Below are positions 49,967 to 61,212 of a DNA stretch of 64,000 bases, piece after piece. Source of the DNA: Sideroxydans sp. (GTDB lineage Bacteria > Pseudomonadota > Gammaproteobacteria > Burkholderiales > Gallionellaceae); NCBI GenBank assembly GCA_028710605.1, contig JAQTTU010000003.1, positions 248,001-312,000 of the forward strand, in the 5' to 3' direction. A program made the translations under genes and the position numbers. The notes below the pieces were generated by a model that had not been told where the DNA came from, did no database searches, and worked only from the letters and a program-made list of their open reading frames with translations. Each line of letters starts with the position of its first letter. The first letter of the stretch is position 1.

Positions 49967-51019
49967 ATGTCCCAATACCTGAGTCCTGAAACCATCCGTT
50001 TGCTGCTGGTACTTGTCGCCACTATCGTCGCGCATTTCATTGGCCGGCGCATGTTGCAGCACGCGGAAAAAATCTCCCAACGCACGGAAAACATCTGGGA
50101 CGATTCGTTAATTGGCGCGGCGCAAAAACCGCTCCCCGTATTGATCTGGTTAAGCGGCATTTCTTTCGCGCTGCACCTGATTCACCGTCAAACCGGCGAA
50201 CAGTTGCTCGAATACCTCCCGCCCGCCCGCACCATCGGTGTCACGCTTTGCATCGCATGGTTTCTGTTCAGGCTGATCCGCGAACTCGCCAACAACGTGA
50301 CCGCCGCACGCACTCAGGCGGGACAGGAGATCGACCTCACCACGGTGACCGGCCTGAGCAAAGTGTCGCGCATCGTGGTGCTCGTGATTGCCGGGCTGAC
50401 CGTGATGCAAACCCTGGGCTTCAGCATCTCCGGCGTGCTGGCTTTCGGCGGCATGGGCGGTATCGCGGTGGGTTTTGCCGCCAAGGATATGCTATCCAAT
50501 TTCTTCGGCGGTCTGGTGGTTCATCTGGATCGCCCATTCAATGTCGGCGAATTTATTTGCTTGCCCGACCAGAACATCATGGGCACGGTAGAAAATATCG
50601 GCTGGCGGCAAACCTGTATCCGCTCGCCGGACAAAACCGTCATGTATATCCCCAATGCCATTTTCACTTCAATCGTGGTGGAAAACCGTTCGCGCCGCTC
50701 GCACTTGCGCCTCGACCTGACCATCGGCTTGCGCTATGAAGACTTGAGCAAAGTGGCCGCCGTCAGTGCCGACATCCAGGAATTGCTGAAAAACTGCGCC
50801 GACATAGATCGGGAGCAGGTCGTCGCGGTCGGTCTGGATGAGTTTGCGGATTCATCGCTCAATCTCAAAGTCTTGGCTTTTACGCCGGTCACCGACCTCC
50901 TGAAATTCCGCGCACTCAAGCAGGGGCTGTTGCTACAAATTTCCGCAATTCTGGGCAAACACGGTGCCGATATGCCGTTCCCGACGCGGACGTTGCACAT
51001 CGTCAAAGACAACGCATGA
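49967..51019 (+). CDS. Mechanosensitive ion channel (MscS family)
   Basis: LAFGGMGGIAVGFAAKDMLSNFFGGLVVHLDRPFNVGEFICLP. Confidence 0.92.
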   Translation: MSQYLSPETIRLLLVLVATIVAHFIGRRMLQHAEKISQRTENIWDDSLIGAAQKPLPVLIWLSGISFALHLIHRQTGEQLLEYLPPARTIGVTLCIAWFLFRLIRELANNVTAARTQAGQEIDLTTVTGLSKVSRIVVLVIAGLTVMQTLGFSISGVLAFGGMGGIAVGFAAKDMLSNFFGGLVVHLDRPFNVGEFICLPDQNIMGTVENIGWRQTCIRSPDKTVMYIPNAIFTSIVVENRSRRSHLRLDLTIGLRYEDLSKVAAVSADIQELLKNCADIDREQVVAVGLDEFADSSLNLKVLAFTPVTDLLKFRALKQGLLLQISAILGKHGADMPFPTRTLHIVKDNA

Positions 51020-51044
51020 GGCAACGGGCGATGCTTTCACGTAA

Positions 51045-52448
<1,404 letters not shown>

Positions 52449-52507
52449 CCGCTTGCCCGCAAGGCAGTAACGGCGGGCATCTCCACGGGGTGTGCGTGTA
52501 TTATCAG

Positions 52508-52545
52508 CAAAACAAAAACGCCCTGTTTCCGGGGCATTTTTGTTG
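52508..52545 (+). terminator. Rho-independent terminator
   Basis: aaaacaaaaacgccctgtttccggggcatttttgtt. Confidence 0.7.
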
Positions 52546-52646
52546 GGTGATGCCGGGATCGGTCATGCTTGCTTGCGCTTTGCCGCGCTACCCGCGAACA
52601 ACCAATGCACTTGACATAGGGAAATAATTTCCCTTAATCTTCGCGT

Positions 52647-52871
52647 ATGCCTACCCTCTATCGCTTCCGCAACTGGCGCATCACCATGTATTTTGACGAT
52701 CATGGTTTGCCGCACTTTCACATTGTGTGCAACGGTCAGGAAGTCGTCGTTTTGATTGAAACTTTGCAAGTATTGGAAGGTGAAATTGATAAACACGCAT
52801 TGGTGGAAGGCTTGGCATGGGCTGCCGCCAATCAGCCGCTACTTCGCAAAACATGGGTAGATTTTCATTAA
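52647..52871 (+). CDS. DUF4160 domain protein (putative TA component)
   Basis: MPTLYRFRNWRITMYFDDHGLPHFHIVCNGQEVVV. Confidence 0.85.
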   Translation: MPTLYRFRNWRITMYFDDHGLPHFHIVCNGQEVVVLIETLQVLEGEIDKHALVEGLAWAAANQPLLRKTWVDFH

Positions 52872-52882
52872 GGAGAGCCAGC

Positions 52883-53314
52883 ATGATGCCCTACACCATC
52901 AAACACGTAACCGCACAACCAGACTTTACTTTGCTCATCGCTTGGGCGGCGGGCGGGCAAACAGAAGTGAATATCGCCGACATTATCCAACACACGCGAG
53001 GACTAGCCGCCTTGCGCGAACCTGCTGCCTTTGCTTTGGCGGGTGTAGGGGAAGATGGACTATCGGTTGCCTGGTCGCCCGAACTGGAAATTTCCGCGCG
53101 CCGCCTGTGGCAATTGGCGAACGAACAAACCAGCGATAGCCGGGCCGAATTCCGCGACTGGCTGCAACGCAACCAACTCACCCTAACCACGGCGGCGGAG
53201 GCATTGGGACTCACCCGCCGCACCATCAGCCAATACAGCAGCGGCGCTCGCCCCCTGCCCAAAACAGTGCATCTGGCACTTAAGGGTTTTGAGGCCGAAC
53301 GACAGGCGGCTTAA
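52883..53314 (+). CDS. DUF2442 + HTH domain protein (putative TA component)
   Basis: IKHVTAQPDFTLLIAWAAGGQTEVNIADIIQ...C-terminal HTH TTAAEALGLTRRTISQYSSGARPLPKTVHLALKG. Confidence 0.85.
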   Translation: MMPYTIKHVTAQPDFTLLIAWAAGGQTEVNIADIIQHTRGLAALREPAAFALAGVGEDGLSVAWSPELEISARRLWQLANEQTSDSRAEFRDWLQRNQLTLTTAAEALGLTRRTISQYSSGARPLPKTVHLALKGFEAERQAA

Positions 53315-53394
53315 AACTGCGCCTGAACGAACTGTCGCAAGGCGGCGGAATTGGCGTAACGCATTTAGCCAGTTTGCCCGCAAGGCAGTAACGG

Positions 53395-53452
53395 CGGGCA
53401 TCTCCATCAAGCGCATGCTGTAGATCGCCTATTGACGGGCATCTTCACGAGG
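53395..53452. repeat. REP-like dispersed palindromic element
   Basis: gcgggcatctccatcaagcgcatgctgtagatcgcctattgacgggcatcttcacgagg. Confidence 0.85.
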
Positions 53453-53511
53453 CATGCGCATTTATTCGATCTCTCCTCGCTCCCATTCGTTTCTCTCAGC
53501 CGTCCCTTCCA

Positions 53512-53535
53512 AATTGAGGGGATACCCCCTCAATT
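53512..53535. promoter_or_regulatory. Perfect hairpin/operator-like AATTGAGGGG-ATAC-CCCCTCAATT upstream of lipoprotein gene
   Basis: 10-bp perfect arms, 4-nt spacer. Confidence 0.4.
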
Positions 53536-53698
53536 CAGAGGATACCGCTCGCGCTCGTTCCAGACGAAGATACGACTGTGTCGGGGATTGGATTAGCGGC
53601 GACTCGCCCGCTTCGCACCCGCACTTTTCAGGGACAGTTCACCGGAGAAACGGCAACGTATTGTCTTTCCCGGATCGATAACACAGGGAGAAAACAAA

Positions 53699-55957
53699 AT
53701 GCTATTCAAACCCGCACTGCGCAAAATGGCCACACTTGGCCTGGCGTTCACCGCTATCACCGCACTTCTTCTTGCCGGTTGCGGCGGGGGAGGCTCCTCT
53801 TCAACACCGACCCCGACTGCCAGCACCTTGGGCGGCGTGGCGGCGGTGGGTTACCCGCTTGTCGGGGCGGCGGTTCAAGTGGTGTGTGCGGGCGGCAGCA
53901 CGCTCAACACGACCACCAGCAGCACGGGAACATGGCAGGTGACTTTCTCCGGGCAGACCGCGCCCTGCGCGGCGCAGGTCAGCGGCGGCACGATTAACGG
54001 TGCGGCCAATACCACGAATTACCACAGCATTTCGACTACCACGGGTGCGCTGAATGCCTCTCCGCTCACCGACCTGGTGGTGGCGAATCTGGTGGGGACT
54101 TCGACCCCGAGCACGTGGTTTGCCGGGCTAGTCGCCAACCCCGCCCCGCTCAGCGCCATCACGCAGGCCGCTGTCAATGCGTCGGTTGCCAATCTGGCTG
54201 CGGCGCTGCCGCAACTGCCGCTGGGCGCAAACAACCCGCTCACCATGACGTTCTCGGCCACGCCGGGCACAGTCGGTGACGATATGCTGGCCGCGCTGCA
54301 AACAGCCATGACCAATTCCGCCACCACTTACGCGACATTGCTGACCGATGCTTCCGCGCCCGGCTTCACCGCGCCTGCGGCGAGTTTCGGCACTGCGCTG
54401 AATACGGCTTACTTGGGCACAGCCAGCGGCGGCTCAGTCACCCCGCCCGCCACCCCCTCCGGCGTTAGCGCGAGCGCCTCCAGCACTTCGCAAATCAGCA
54501 TCTCCTGGACCAACGTTTCCGGTGCCACGTCGTACAACGTTTACCGCTCGACTTCATCCAACGTGCAGATTATCGCGGGCAACAAAATCACCAGTGGCAC
54601 ATCGACCACCAGCACTCCTTATGGCGATAGCGGACTGGCTGCCTCGACACCTTATTACTACAAAGTCACGGCGGTGAATGCGGCAGGTGAAAGCGGCGGC
54701 TCGTCCGAAGTTTCTGCAACGACGCAAGCGCCCGCCGCCCCTGCTCCGACGATTACCAGCTTCACGCCGAGCTCGGGTGCAGTAGGTACGGCAGTGACGA
54801 TTACGGGCACAAACTTCAGCACCACAGCGGCCAACAATGCCGTCAGTTTCAATGGCACTACGGCAACGGTCAGCAGCGCCACGGCCACTTCCATTTCTGT
54901 CACGGTTCCCGCCGGAGCAACGAGCGGAACAATCTCGGTGACGACTTCAGGAGGCACTGCCACTTCGGCTGCAAGCTTTACGGTTACAGCACCGCCCGTG
55001 GTGGTTGGCTCACAAATGGGCGGCGCGCGGCAAGGGGTGGCGCTTAACCTGACGGGAACGACCACGTCACCGATTGCTACAACGCTTTATTATCCTAACG
55101 GCATCGCCACGGACGGCATCTATCTATTTGTTGCCGACACAATAATGGGGGCAGTTCGCAAAGTGAACATTGCCACTGGTGCTGTCACCACGGTAGCAAC
55201 AGGCTTTAGCCGACCATATGGAATCACCACCACCGACGGTATAACGCTGTATGTGGCCAACAACTATGGGCACACCATCGTAAAAGTGGATGTCGCCACC
55301 GGAGCGGTAACACCCTTTGTCGGAACGGCGAATACCAGCGGCAGCACCGATGGTGTTGGAGCTGCCGCGCGCTTTTATTATCCGCAAGGAATTACCACCG
55401 ACGGCACAAACATCTTTGTCGCGGATTACTTCAACCACACTATCCGCAAAATCGACATCGCCACGGCGACGGTGAGCACCTTGGCGGGTTTAGCGGGTAG
55501 CTTGGGTGGCGGCGACGGTGTTGGCAGCGCAGCAAGGTTTCACCTCCCCTACGATGTCACCACAGATGGCACTTCGGTGTTCGTGTCCGATTCCGGGCGA
55601 GGCACTGTGCGCAAGATCGACATCGCCAGCCAAACCGTCACGACACTCGCCGGTTTGGCCGGCTCCTTTGGCAGCACGGATGGGGTGGGCAGCGCCGCGC
55701 GATTGGGGACTCCAACTGGCATCACCTGCGACGGCTCCAATCTCTTCGTGACCGACTATTACTACAACAACATCCGTCAGGTAAACATCGCCAGCGGCAC
55801 TGTCACCACCGTGGCCGGAGTCGCCAACATCTCCGCTGCCACCGTTGATGGAAATGCCACAACAACCCGGTTTAACGGGCCAGCAGCGGCCACCACCGAC
55901 GGGGTTTCTCTCTACGTGGTTGACCAGCTTGGCGGCACAATCCGAAAAATTCAGTAA
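53699..55957 (+). CDS. Lipoprotein with FN3, IPT/TIG and NHL-type repeat domains
   Basis: Lipobox LLLAGCGGGGSSS; FN3-like PSGVSASASSTSQISISWTNVSGATSYNVYRS; TIG-like ITSFTPSSGAVGTAVTITGTNFS; repeated GIxTDGTxxFVADxxxHTIRKxDIAT. Confidence 0.88.
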   Translation: MLFKPALRKMATLGLAFTAITALLLAGCGGGGSSSTPTPTASTLGGVAAVGYPLVGAAVQVVCAGGSTLNTTTSSTGTWQVTFSGQTAPCAAQVSGGTINGAANTTNYHSISTTTGALNASPLTDLVVANLVGTSTPSTWFAGLVANPAPLSAITQAAVNASVANLAAALPQLPLGANNPLTMTFSATPGTVGDDMLAALQTAMTNSATTYATLLTDASAPGFTAPAASFGTALNTAYLGTASGGSVTPPATPSGVSASASSTSQISISWTNVSGATSYNVYRSTSSNVQIIAGNKITSGTSTTSTPYGDSGLAASTPYYYKVTAVNAAGESGGSSEVSATTQAPAAPAPTITSFTPSSGAVGTAVTITGTNFSTTAANNAVSFNGTTATVSSATATSISVTVPAGATSGTISVTTSGGTATSAASFTVTAPPVVVGSQMGGARQGVALNLTGTTTSPIATTLYYPNGIATDGIYLFVADTIMGAVRKVNIATGAVTTVATGFSRPYGITTTDGITLYVANNYGHTIVKVDVATGAVTPFVGTANTSGSTDGVGAAARFYYPQGITTDGTNIFVADYFNHTIRKIDIATATVSTLAGLAGSLGGGDGVGSAARFHLPYDVTTDGTSVFVSDSGRGTVRKIDIASQTVTTLAGLAGSFGSTDGVGSAARLGTPTGITCDGSNLFVTDYYYNNIRQVNIASGTVTTVAGVANISAATVDGNATTTRFNGPAAATTDGVSLYVVDQLGGTIRKIQ

Positions 55958-56026
55958 TTTGTTGGTCTGATTTTTCAATGCCAACCGCCCACCTTGCGTG
56001 GGCGGTTTTCTTTCAAGCAGCTCGCC

Positions 56027-56677
56027 TCAATTCCCCGCCCGCATCACCCTGGCCACCACTTCGGCGCGGTTGTTCACTTCCAGTTTGGCGTAGATGCTGC
56101 GCACATGACCCGCTGCGGTGCTGGGCGCGATGCCCAGATGGGCGGAGAGTTCCTTCACCGTTTCGCCACGCACAATGCGGTTCAGCACGTCCTGCTCGCG
56201 TTCGGTCAAGCGCGGCATGGGCGGGTTGGCTGCGGCTGGTTTTGTCGCTTCGAGCGGCTTCGCACTGAGTTGCGCCAGCACGCGGCGCGCGATGCTGGGT
56301 GCCATGGGCGGCACGCCTTCTTTCATCGCGCTGAGTTGCGCCAGCAGTTGCGTTTGCGGCTGGCTCTTGAGCAGATAACCCTGTGCCCCGGCGCGCAGGG
56401 CATCGAACAAATGCACATCATCTTCCAACAACGTCATCACCGTCACGCCGATATGCGGCGCGCTTTCGCGGATATGGCGCACCAACTCCACGCCGGAGCC
56501 GTCCGGCAAACCGATATCGACCAGCGCCATGCTGACCGGGTATCCGGTCAAAGCCGCGCGCGCAGCGGCCACGCTATCGGCATGCACGATGTCCATTTCC
56601 GGGAAAATTTCGCGCACCAGCCCTTCCACCCACAAGCGGCATTCTTCATGGTCTTCCACGATCAGAAATTTACTCAT
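56027..56677 (-). CDS. LuxR/NarL-family response regulator
   Basis: Receiver MSKFLIVEDHEECRLWVEGLV...MALVDIGLPDGSG; LTEREQDVLNRIVRGETVKELSAHLGIAPSTAAGHVRSIYAKLEV. Confidence 0.92.
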   Translation of the reverse strand: MSKFLIVEDHEECRLWVEGLVREIFPEMDIVHADSVAAARAALTGYPVSMALVDIGLPDGSGVELVRHIRESAPHIGVTVMTLLEDDVHLFDALRAGAQGYLLKSQPQTQLLAQLSAMKEGVPPMAPSIARRVLAQLSAKPLEATKPAAANPPMPRLTEREQDVLNRIVRGETVKELSAHLGIAPSTAAGHVRSIYAKLEVNNRAEVVARVMRAGN

Positions 56678-56690
56678 GCAGCATCCTTGT

Positions 56691-58823
56691 TTATTGTTTT
56701 GCCAACAAAGGCATTTTCAGCGTCATCCGGCAGCCCGCCCCGACAGCAGCATGCCATGCGATGCTACCGCCCAATTCTTCCGCGCGCAGACGCATGTTGC
56801 GGCCACCGTTTCCCTGCGGCTGTTTGCCGTCAAAGCCGATACCGCTATCGCCGACCGTCAATTCCAGCCTCCCATCACGCACGCCGAACGCCACTTCCAG
56901 ACTCGCCGAGCGCGCGTGGCGCAAAACATTGGTAACAGCTTCGCGCAGGATGCGCGACAGGTTGATGAACTGGCGCGGCGTGAGCATGGTGTGTTCCATC
57001 CCTTCGTCCAGCAGCCAGATCAATTCCACCCCGGCCAGACGGCAACGTTCCCCCGCTTCGGCGCGCCATTCCCCGGCAGCCTCGTACAGCGGCACGGCAT
57101 GGTGGCTCAGACCGCTGACCACGCCGCGCAAATTGCGGCTGACTTGCGCCACGCGCGCGGCATGTTCGGTGTGCTGCAAACGGTGCATCAGCGTAACCAG
57201 TTCCGCGCCCACATCGTCGTGCAGATCGCGCACGATGCGCTGGCGCTCGGCTTCCGCGCCCTGTTCGCGCGCAACGTGCAACTGCACGGCGCGACGACCG
57301 AGTTCGACCAGACTTTGCGCCAGTTGCGCATCCTGCCGCGAAAACAGGCGCTTGCCCTGTTGCGCGTAGCCCAGACGCAATCCCGGTTCGCCAGCCACAC
57401 CGGGCAACAGCAGCGCGGTGCCGTCCGCCGCCAATTGCGCGCGCTCCACGCCGACTTCCGTCACCTCCAGCGCGAGCGGCTGGAAGATGCGGCGCATCAT
57501 CGCCTGCCAGCGTTGCGGCAGCGGTTGCTGCGTATCCTCGCCGAAAATGCTGGCAATCAGTTCGGGCAGATAGTGCTCGACAGTTTGCCCGGCACCGCCC
57601 ACCCATCTGCCCCACAGTTTTTGCCGCAACGGGAAATACACCCAGCCCACCAGCACCAGCGCCAACGTGAGCGACACGGACTGCCCCAGCCCCATGTCCC
57701 AAACCAGCAGCCCGTCCAGCGCCATCACCGCCATGCCGCCGATCAGCCAGACCCATAAAGCGAACCACCAGCGCTCCACATCGAACAGGCGGTAGCGGCG
57801 CACGCCGAACACGAAGCCCAGGAACATCAGACCAATCGGCATCATGCCAATCACGATAGTCGCGCCCTCTATCATCAATATGATGGTCAATAGAACGGAC
57901 AGCAGGACTACGCCGAAAAACCAGCGGAACATCGCGCGTTGTACCGGATGCTCACTTGAATGCCGCCACTGCAAAATAACCAACATTCCCAGAGACAGCA
58001 TCAGCGCAAGCGAAAAAATGTTCATGAAAATATTCGGGTTGATCGCCAGATGGGGCAGCAACAGCATCAGCGGGGTCAGCGCCACCACCGGCAGGTATGA
58101 GTAGTTGTTTGCCAAACGTGACGGATACACCATCAATAACGACAACAGTGCGCCGCTAAACAATCCACAGCCGAAGTAATTCAGAACAACCCAATTACTC
58201 GTAATTGCAGCAAATGTGATTACCGAAACCGATTGACCGCAGACAATGCAAAAAAAGCCCACCCCCAGTAACAGCAGGAAATAGGAAGCCTGCGACCTTT
58301 CCGAGAATATCCAGATAAAGCTGACCATCAGCCAGACTGCAAAACTCATCAGGAAGCCAAACCAATTATAAAAATTCAGTTGCGCAAAACCGATTGGGGG
58401 AATATCCCAAGTGACGCGCTCACCGTCGGCAAGCACGACCGTAACCCGGCTCTGTTGCATGAAATTATTCAGTTGCTCGCTGCTTTTCAAAAATGCGAGC
58501 CATTGAGGAATCGTGGTGACATCAAACAAGTCTTGAATCAGAAGATCGGGTCTGGCTTCGACCACAGAACCATCTTGACCGACCACGGAGAGAATGACAT
58601 CACCGACATCCATCTTGCCAAAAGCATGGCTGTCTTCGGGTACGCCAGTGACCACCCAACCCGCCCCATCGGGGTTGGCCGCCACGCCGATGCCAATCCA
58701 GGGTTGAACAACCATAGCCCAGATCACCAGCGCGTGAACCAGCACGCCGAGCATCGCAGCCAATACGAATTTTTGCGCCGGGCTGAATACTGCCCGCCCT
58801 CCCCCGCTGATACCCATCCCCAC
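56691..58823 (-). CDS. Membrane sensor histidine kinase (HisKA_3) with N-terminal PDZ-like extracytoplasmic region
   Basis: RIVRDLHDDVGAELVTLMHRL; multiple TMs; GVPEDSHAFGKMDVGDVILSVVGQDG. Confidence 0.9.
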   Translation of the reverse strand: MGMGISGGGRAVFSPAQKFVLAAMLGVLVHALVIWAMVVQPWIGIGVAANPDGAGWVVTGVPEDSHAFGKMDVGDVILSVVGQDGSVVEARPDLLIQDLFDVTTIPQWLAFLKSSEQLNNFMQQSRVTVVLADGERVTWDIPPIGFAQLNFYNWFGFLMSFAVWLMVSFIWIFSERSQASYFLLLLGVGFFCIVCGQSVSVITFAAITSNWVVLNYFGCGLFSGALLSLLMVYPSRLANNYSYLPVVALTPLMLLLPHLAINPNIFMNIFSLALMLSLGMLVILQWRHSSEHPVQRAMFRWFFGVVLLSVLLTIILMIEGATIVIGMMPIGLMFLGFVFGVRRYRLFDVERWWFALWVWLIGGMAVMALDGLLVWDMGLGQSVSLTLALVLVGWVYFPLRQKLWGRWVGGAGQTVEHYLPELIASIFGEDTQQPLPQRWQAMMRRIFQPLALEVTEVGVERAQLAADGTALLLPGVAGEPGLRLGYAQQGKRLFSRQDAQLAQSLVELGRRAVQLHVAREQGAEAERQRIVRDLHDDVGAELVTLMHRLQHTEHAARVAQVSRNLRGVVSGLSHHAVPLYEAAGEWRAEAGERCRLAGVELIWLLDEGMEHTMLTPRQFINLSRILREAVTNVLRHARSASLEVAFGVRDGRLELTVGDSGIGFDGKQPQGNGGRNMRLRAEELGGSIAWHAAVGAGCRMTLKMPLLAKQ

Positions 58824-59023
58824 CCCTTACGGACTCAAACAATCAACCACCGCTCCCGCCGCCATAGTCTTGCGCTATTTTTTTCGAGAAAAATTATGCG
58901 GCATGCGTAGCGTATATCTACGGAGGCAAAAGCTCAATTAAACCGGCAGAGGCCTCGCCCCAATGAGCGAACTGCGGGAAGCCCCCCATGTTCAAACATG
59001 AGCTTCGCTGCAAGCCCACAAGC

Positions 59024-59083
59024 ACGGGCATCACCATCAAGCGCATGCTGTAGATCGCCTATTGGCGGGCTTCTTCGTGAGGT
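59024..59083. repeat. REP-like dispersed palindromic element
   Basis: acgggcatcaccatcaagcgcatgctgtagatcgcctattggcgggcttcttcgtgagg. Confidence 0.85.
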
Positions 59084-59150
59084 TGTGTCGCAGCCGACAG
59101 AGTGATTACATTTCAGATCAAGAGTGAAATGAAATTCCCACCTTTTCGGA

Positions 59151-59720
59151 TCAGCGGTGCGGCGTGTCGGCGTGAAAATTCGGTCCGATCAGTTTCTTCA
59201 GGAACGCTGCTGTCGCCCAGCTATTCGGGTTCTGGAAGCGGTCGATAAATTTCTGGCCCGCACCGATTTTGAGCCGCGCCGGGTCGTCGGTCCATTGCGG
59301 CGTGAGGATGGTCGCCAGCAGCGCGTATTCGACATCCTCGGGCAACACCAGCGCTTTCCAGCTTCCGCCGGGGATCATCAGCACGGGGCGCTCCCCCTTT
59401 AGCACATTTTTTCCGACGAGGTGATGAGAAGCAACACACCTGCCCTCCTCTTCGCGGAACTCGTAATAATGCACCGGCCCGCCGTCGAGCAGGATGTGCG
59501 TATCGTCGGGTGCCAACCAGTGTAAATAGTTAATCGATCGCTCCCGGTCCAGCAGATAATAGATCGAGTCGTTGGCGCGCAATTTTTGTCCGTCCTGTTC
59601 CACCACCAGATGCGAAGTCGAGATATAACCGATGTATCCAGACTCCCCGGCGAGGGGTGTCAGCCCCAGTTCCGCGATGAGTTTTTCGGGGTGAGTCGGC
59701 TGCGGTCGCATCTGGCTCAT
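59151..59720 (-). CDS. Cupin (DUF985-like) protein
   Basis: PEKLIAELGLTPLAGESGYIGYISTS...SIYYLLDRERSINYLHWLAPDDTHILLDGGPVHYYEF. Confidence 0.65.
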   Translation of the reverse strand: MSQMRPQPTHPEKLIAELGLTPLAGESGYIGYISTSHLVVEQDGQKLRANDSIYYLLDRERSINYLHWLAPDDTHILLDGGPVHYYEFREEEGRCVASHHLVGKNVLKGERPVLMIPGGSWKALVLPEDVEYALLATILTPQWTDDPARLKIGAGQKFIDRFQNPNSWATAAFLKKLIGPNFHADTPHR

Positions 59721-61180
59721 CGCGGCAGCTCTCCGCTTTTCAGGAAAGCCAAGGCAAATTCCCGGTAGTCCGCCACCGTCTCAAAGCCAACGGTTTCCAT
59801 AAAGCCCAGGCCGTTGGATTTACCGGACAGGTCGGTATAGTCCGCCGGAGATTCCGAACACAAACCCCAGTTTGGATTGTTGAACGTGCCGTCCTGACAC
59901 CACGGGGTCGCCACGCCCGTTAACGGGTTGCCGAACAGTTTATTTTCGACTTGGCTGTATGCCCGCACCATGGGAATGACGACATCCGGCGCGCCGGGGG
60001 AGGTGCTGCCAGCGATGGGAGGAAAGGTCTGGGCAGACAATAAATTGACGTTGCCGTTGATAAAGATGGCCTTCCATTTGCCGTTATCGGGCACAAGGTA
60101 ATAGCCGTAATTGATGGCCGGGCTGTCGTTCATCGCCCCTTGCACGAAGGCCGCCCCGGTAAACGCCTGCCCGTTATCCAGGTTGTAGAACTGCCACACC
60201 CACCCGTTATACGGCGCGGGGTCTTCGACAAAAGGCACGGGGTGAACTGCTCCCTCATTGTTTTGCAGACTAGTCATCATGAGCTGGTGATCGACCCAGC
60301 CCGTCCCCGAATTGACGGTATAGCGCTTCCCCTGGACGACGATGCTGCCGCTGACAAGCAGTTGCGGCCAACTGTAGTAAATGCCGGGGGTGGGGTTCGG
60401 CGTGATGCCGGTGCCGCCGGTTTTGCCGATGCCGATGATCGCGCCGATATTCGGCACGCCCTGCAAAAAGAACGACGTGTCAACACTGAACGCTCCGTTA
60501 TTGGTCAAACTGAGGTCGATGTTCATGTTGTCGCCATCGTCCACCTTAACCGACAGCGGCATCACATCGGCCGACCCGCTCAGGGAGTCTGCACCGCACT
60601 GGAACAGGAAGTCCGCACCCGGTGCGCTGAAATTAACGGTGCCGCCTTTGAGCGGCCACTGCAAGTTGCGGCTTCTGCGGTAGATGTTGCGCGCGCCCGG
60701 CCCCATATCGACAGTGACGGTCACGCTGTTACTGGCGAGGGTAACGTCCCGATCCGTCCAGTTCGCCGCTTGCTGCGCAGATAGCCCCACCGTGCGGATT
60801 TTCTCCATGGCCAGCAGAACCGACACTCTGCCCGTATTCCCCTGCTGATCGGTCACATTCAAGTGGCAGCCCACCCAGTACCACTCCAACCCCATGTTGG
60901 CGTGCAAGTGGTGGTCGCCGGGAAAGCTCACTTGATAGGATGGCGGGGGGACATCAAAACCGACGCTGCTCGCCCTGCCCAGCAAGGTTTGGATGACACT
61001 CATGAAGTCTTCCGGGTGCGCGGTCGAATCCAGTTGACCCGCCGCTTCATACAAGCTCTGAAAATCCGGGATTTGCACCGGGTTGCCGGTGGCGGGATCG
61101 GTGATCTGGTTCACCGCTTGCTGGACGGTCAGCAGGTAACTCTGGACGACGGCGGAAACGGGGTTGCTGGTTTGTTCCAT
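59717..61180 (-). CDS. AttH/CrtC-like (lipocalin-like hydratase) protein
   Basis: PGDHHLHANMGLEWYWVGCHLNVTDQQGNTGRVSVLLAMEKIR...GTGWVDHQLM. Confidence 0.55.
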   Translation of the reverse strand: MEQTSNPVSAVVQSYLLTVQQAVNQITDPATGNPVQIPDFQSLYEAAGQLDSTAHPEDFMSVIQTLLGRASSVGFDVPPPSYQVSFPGDHHLHANMGLEWYWVGCHLNVTDQQGNTGRVSVLLAMEKIRTVGLSAQQAANWTDRDVTLASNSVTVTVDMGPGARNIYRRSRNLQWPLKGGTVNFSAPGADFLFQCGADSLSGSADVMPLSVKVDDGDNMNIDLSLTNNGAFSVDTSFFLQGVPNIGAIIGIGKTGGTGITPNPTPGIYYSWPQLLVSGSIVVQGKRYTVNSGTGWVDHQLMMTSLQNNEGAVHPVPFVEDPAPYNGWVWQFYNLDNGQAFTGAAFVQGAMNDSPAINYGYYLVPDNGKWKAIFINGNVNLLSAQTFPPIAGSTSPGAPDVVIPMVRAYSQVENKLFGNPLTGVATPWCQDGTFNNPNWGLCSESPADYTDLSGKSNGLGFMETVGFETVADYREFALAFLKSGELPR

Positions 61181-61212
61181 GTTGGTTCTCCTGTTCGTAT
61201 CGGTTGTTTGAT

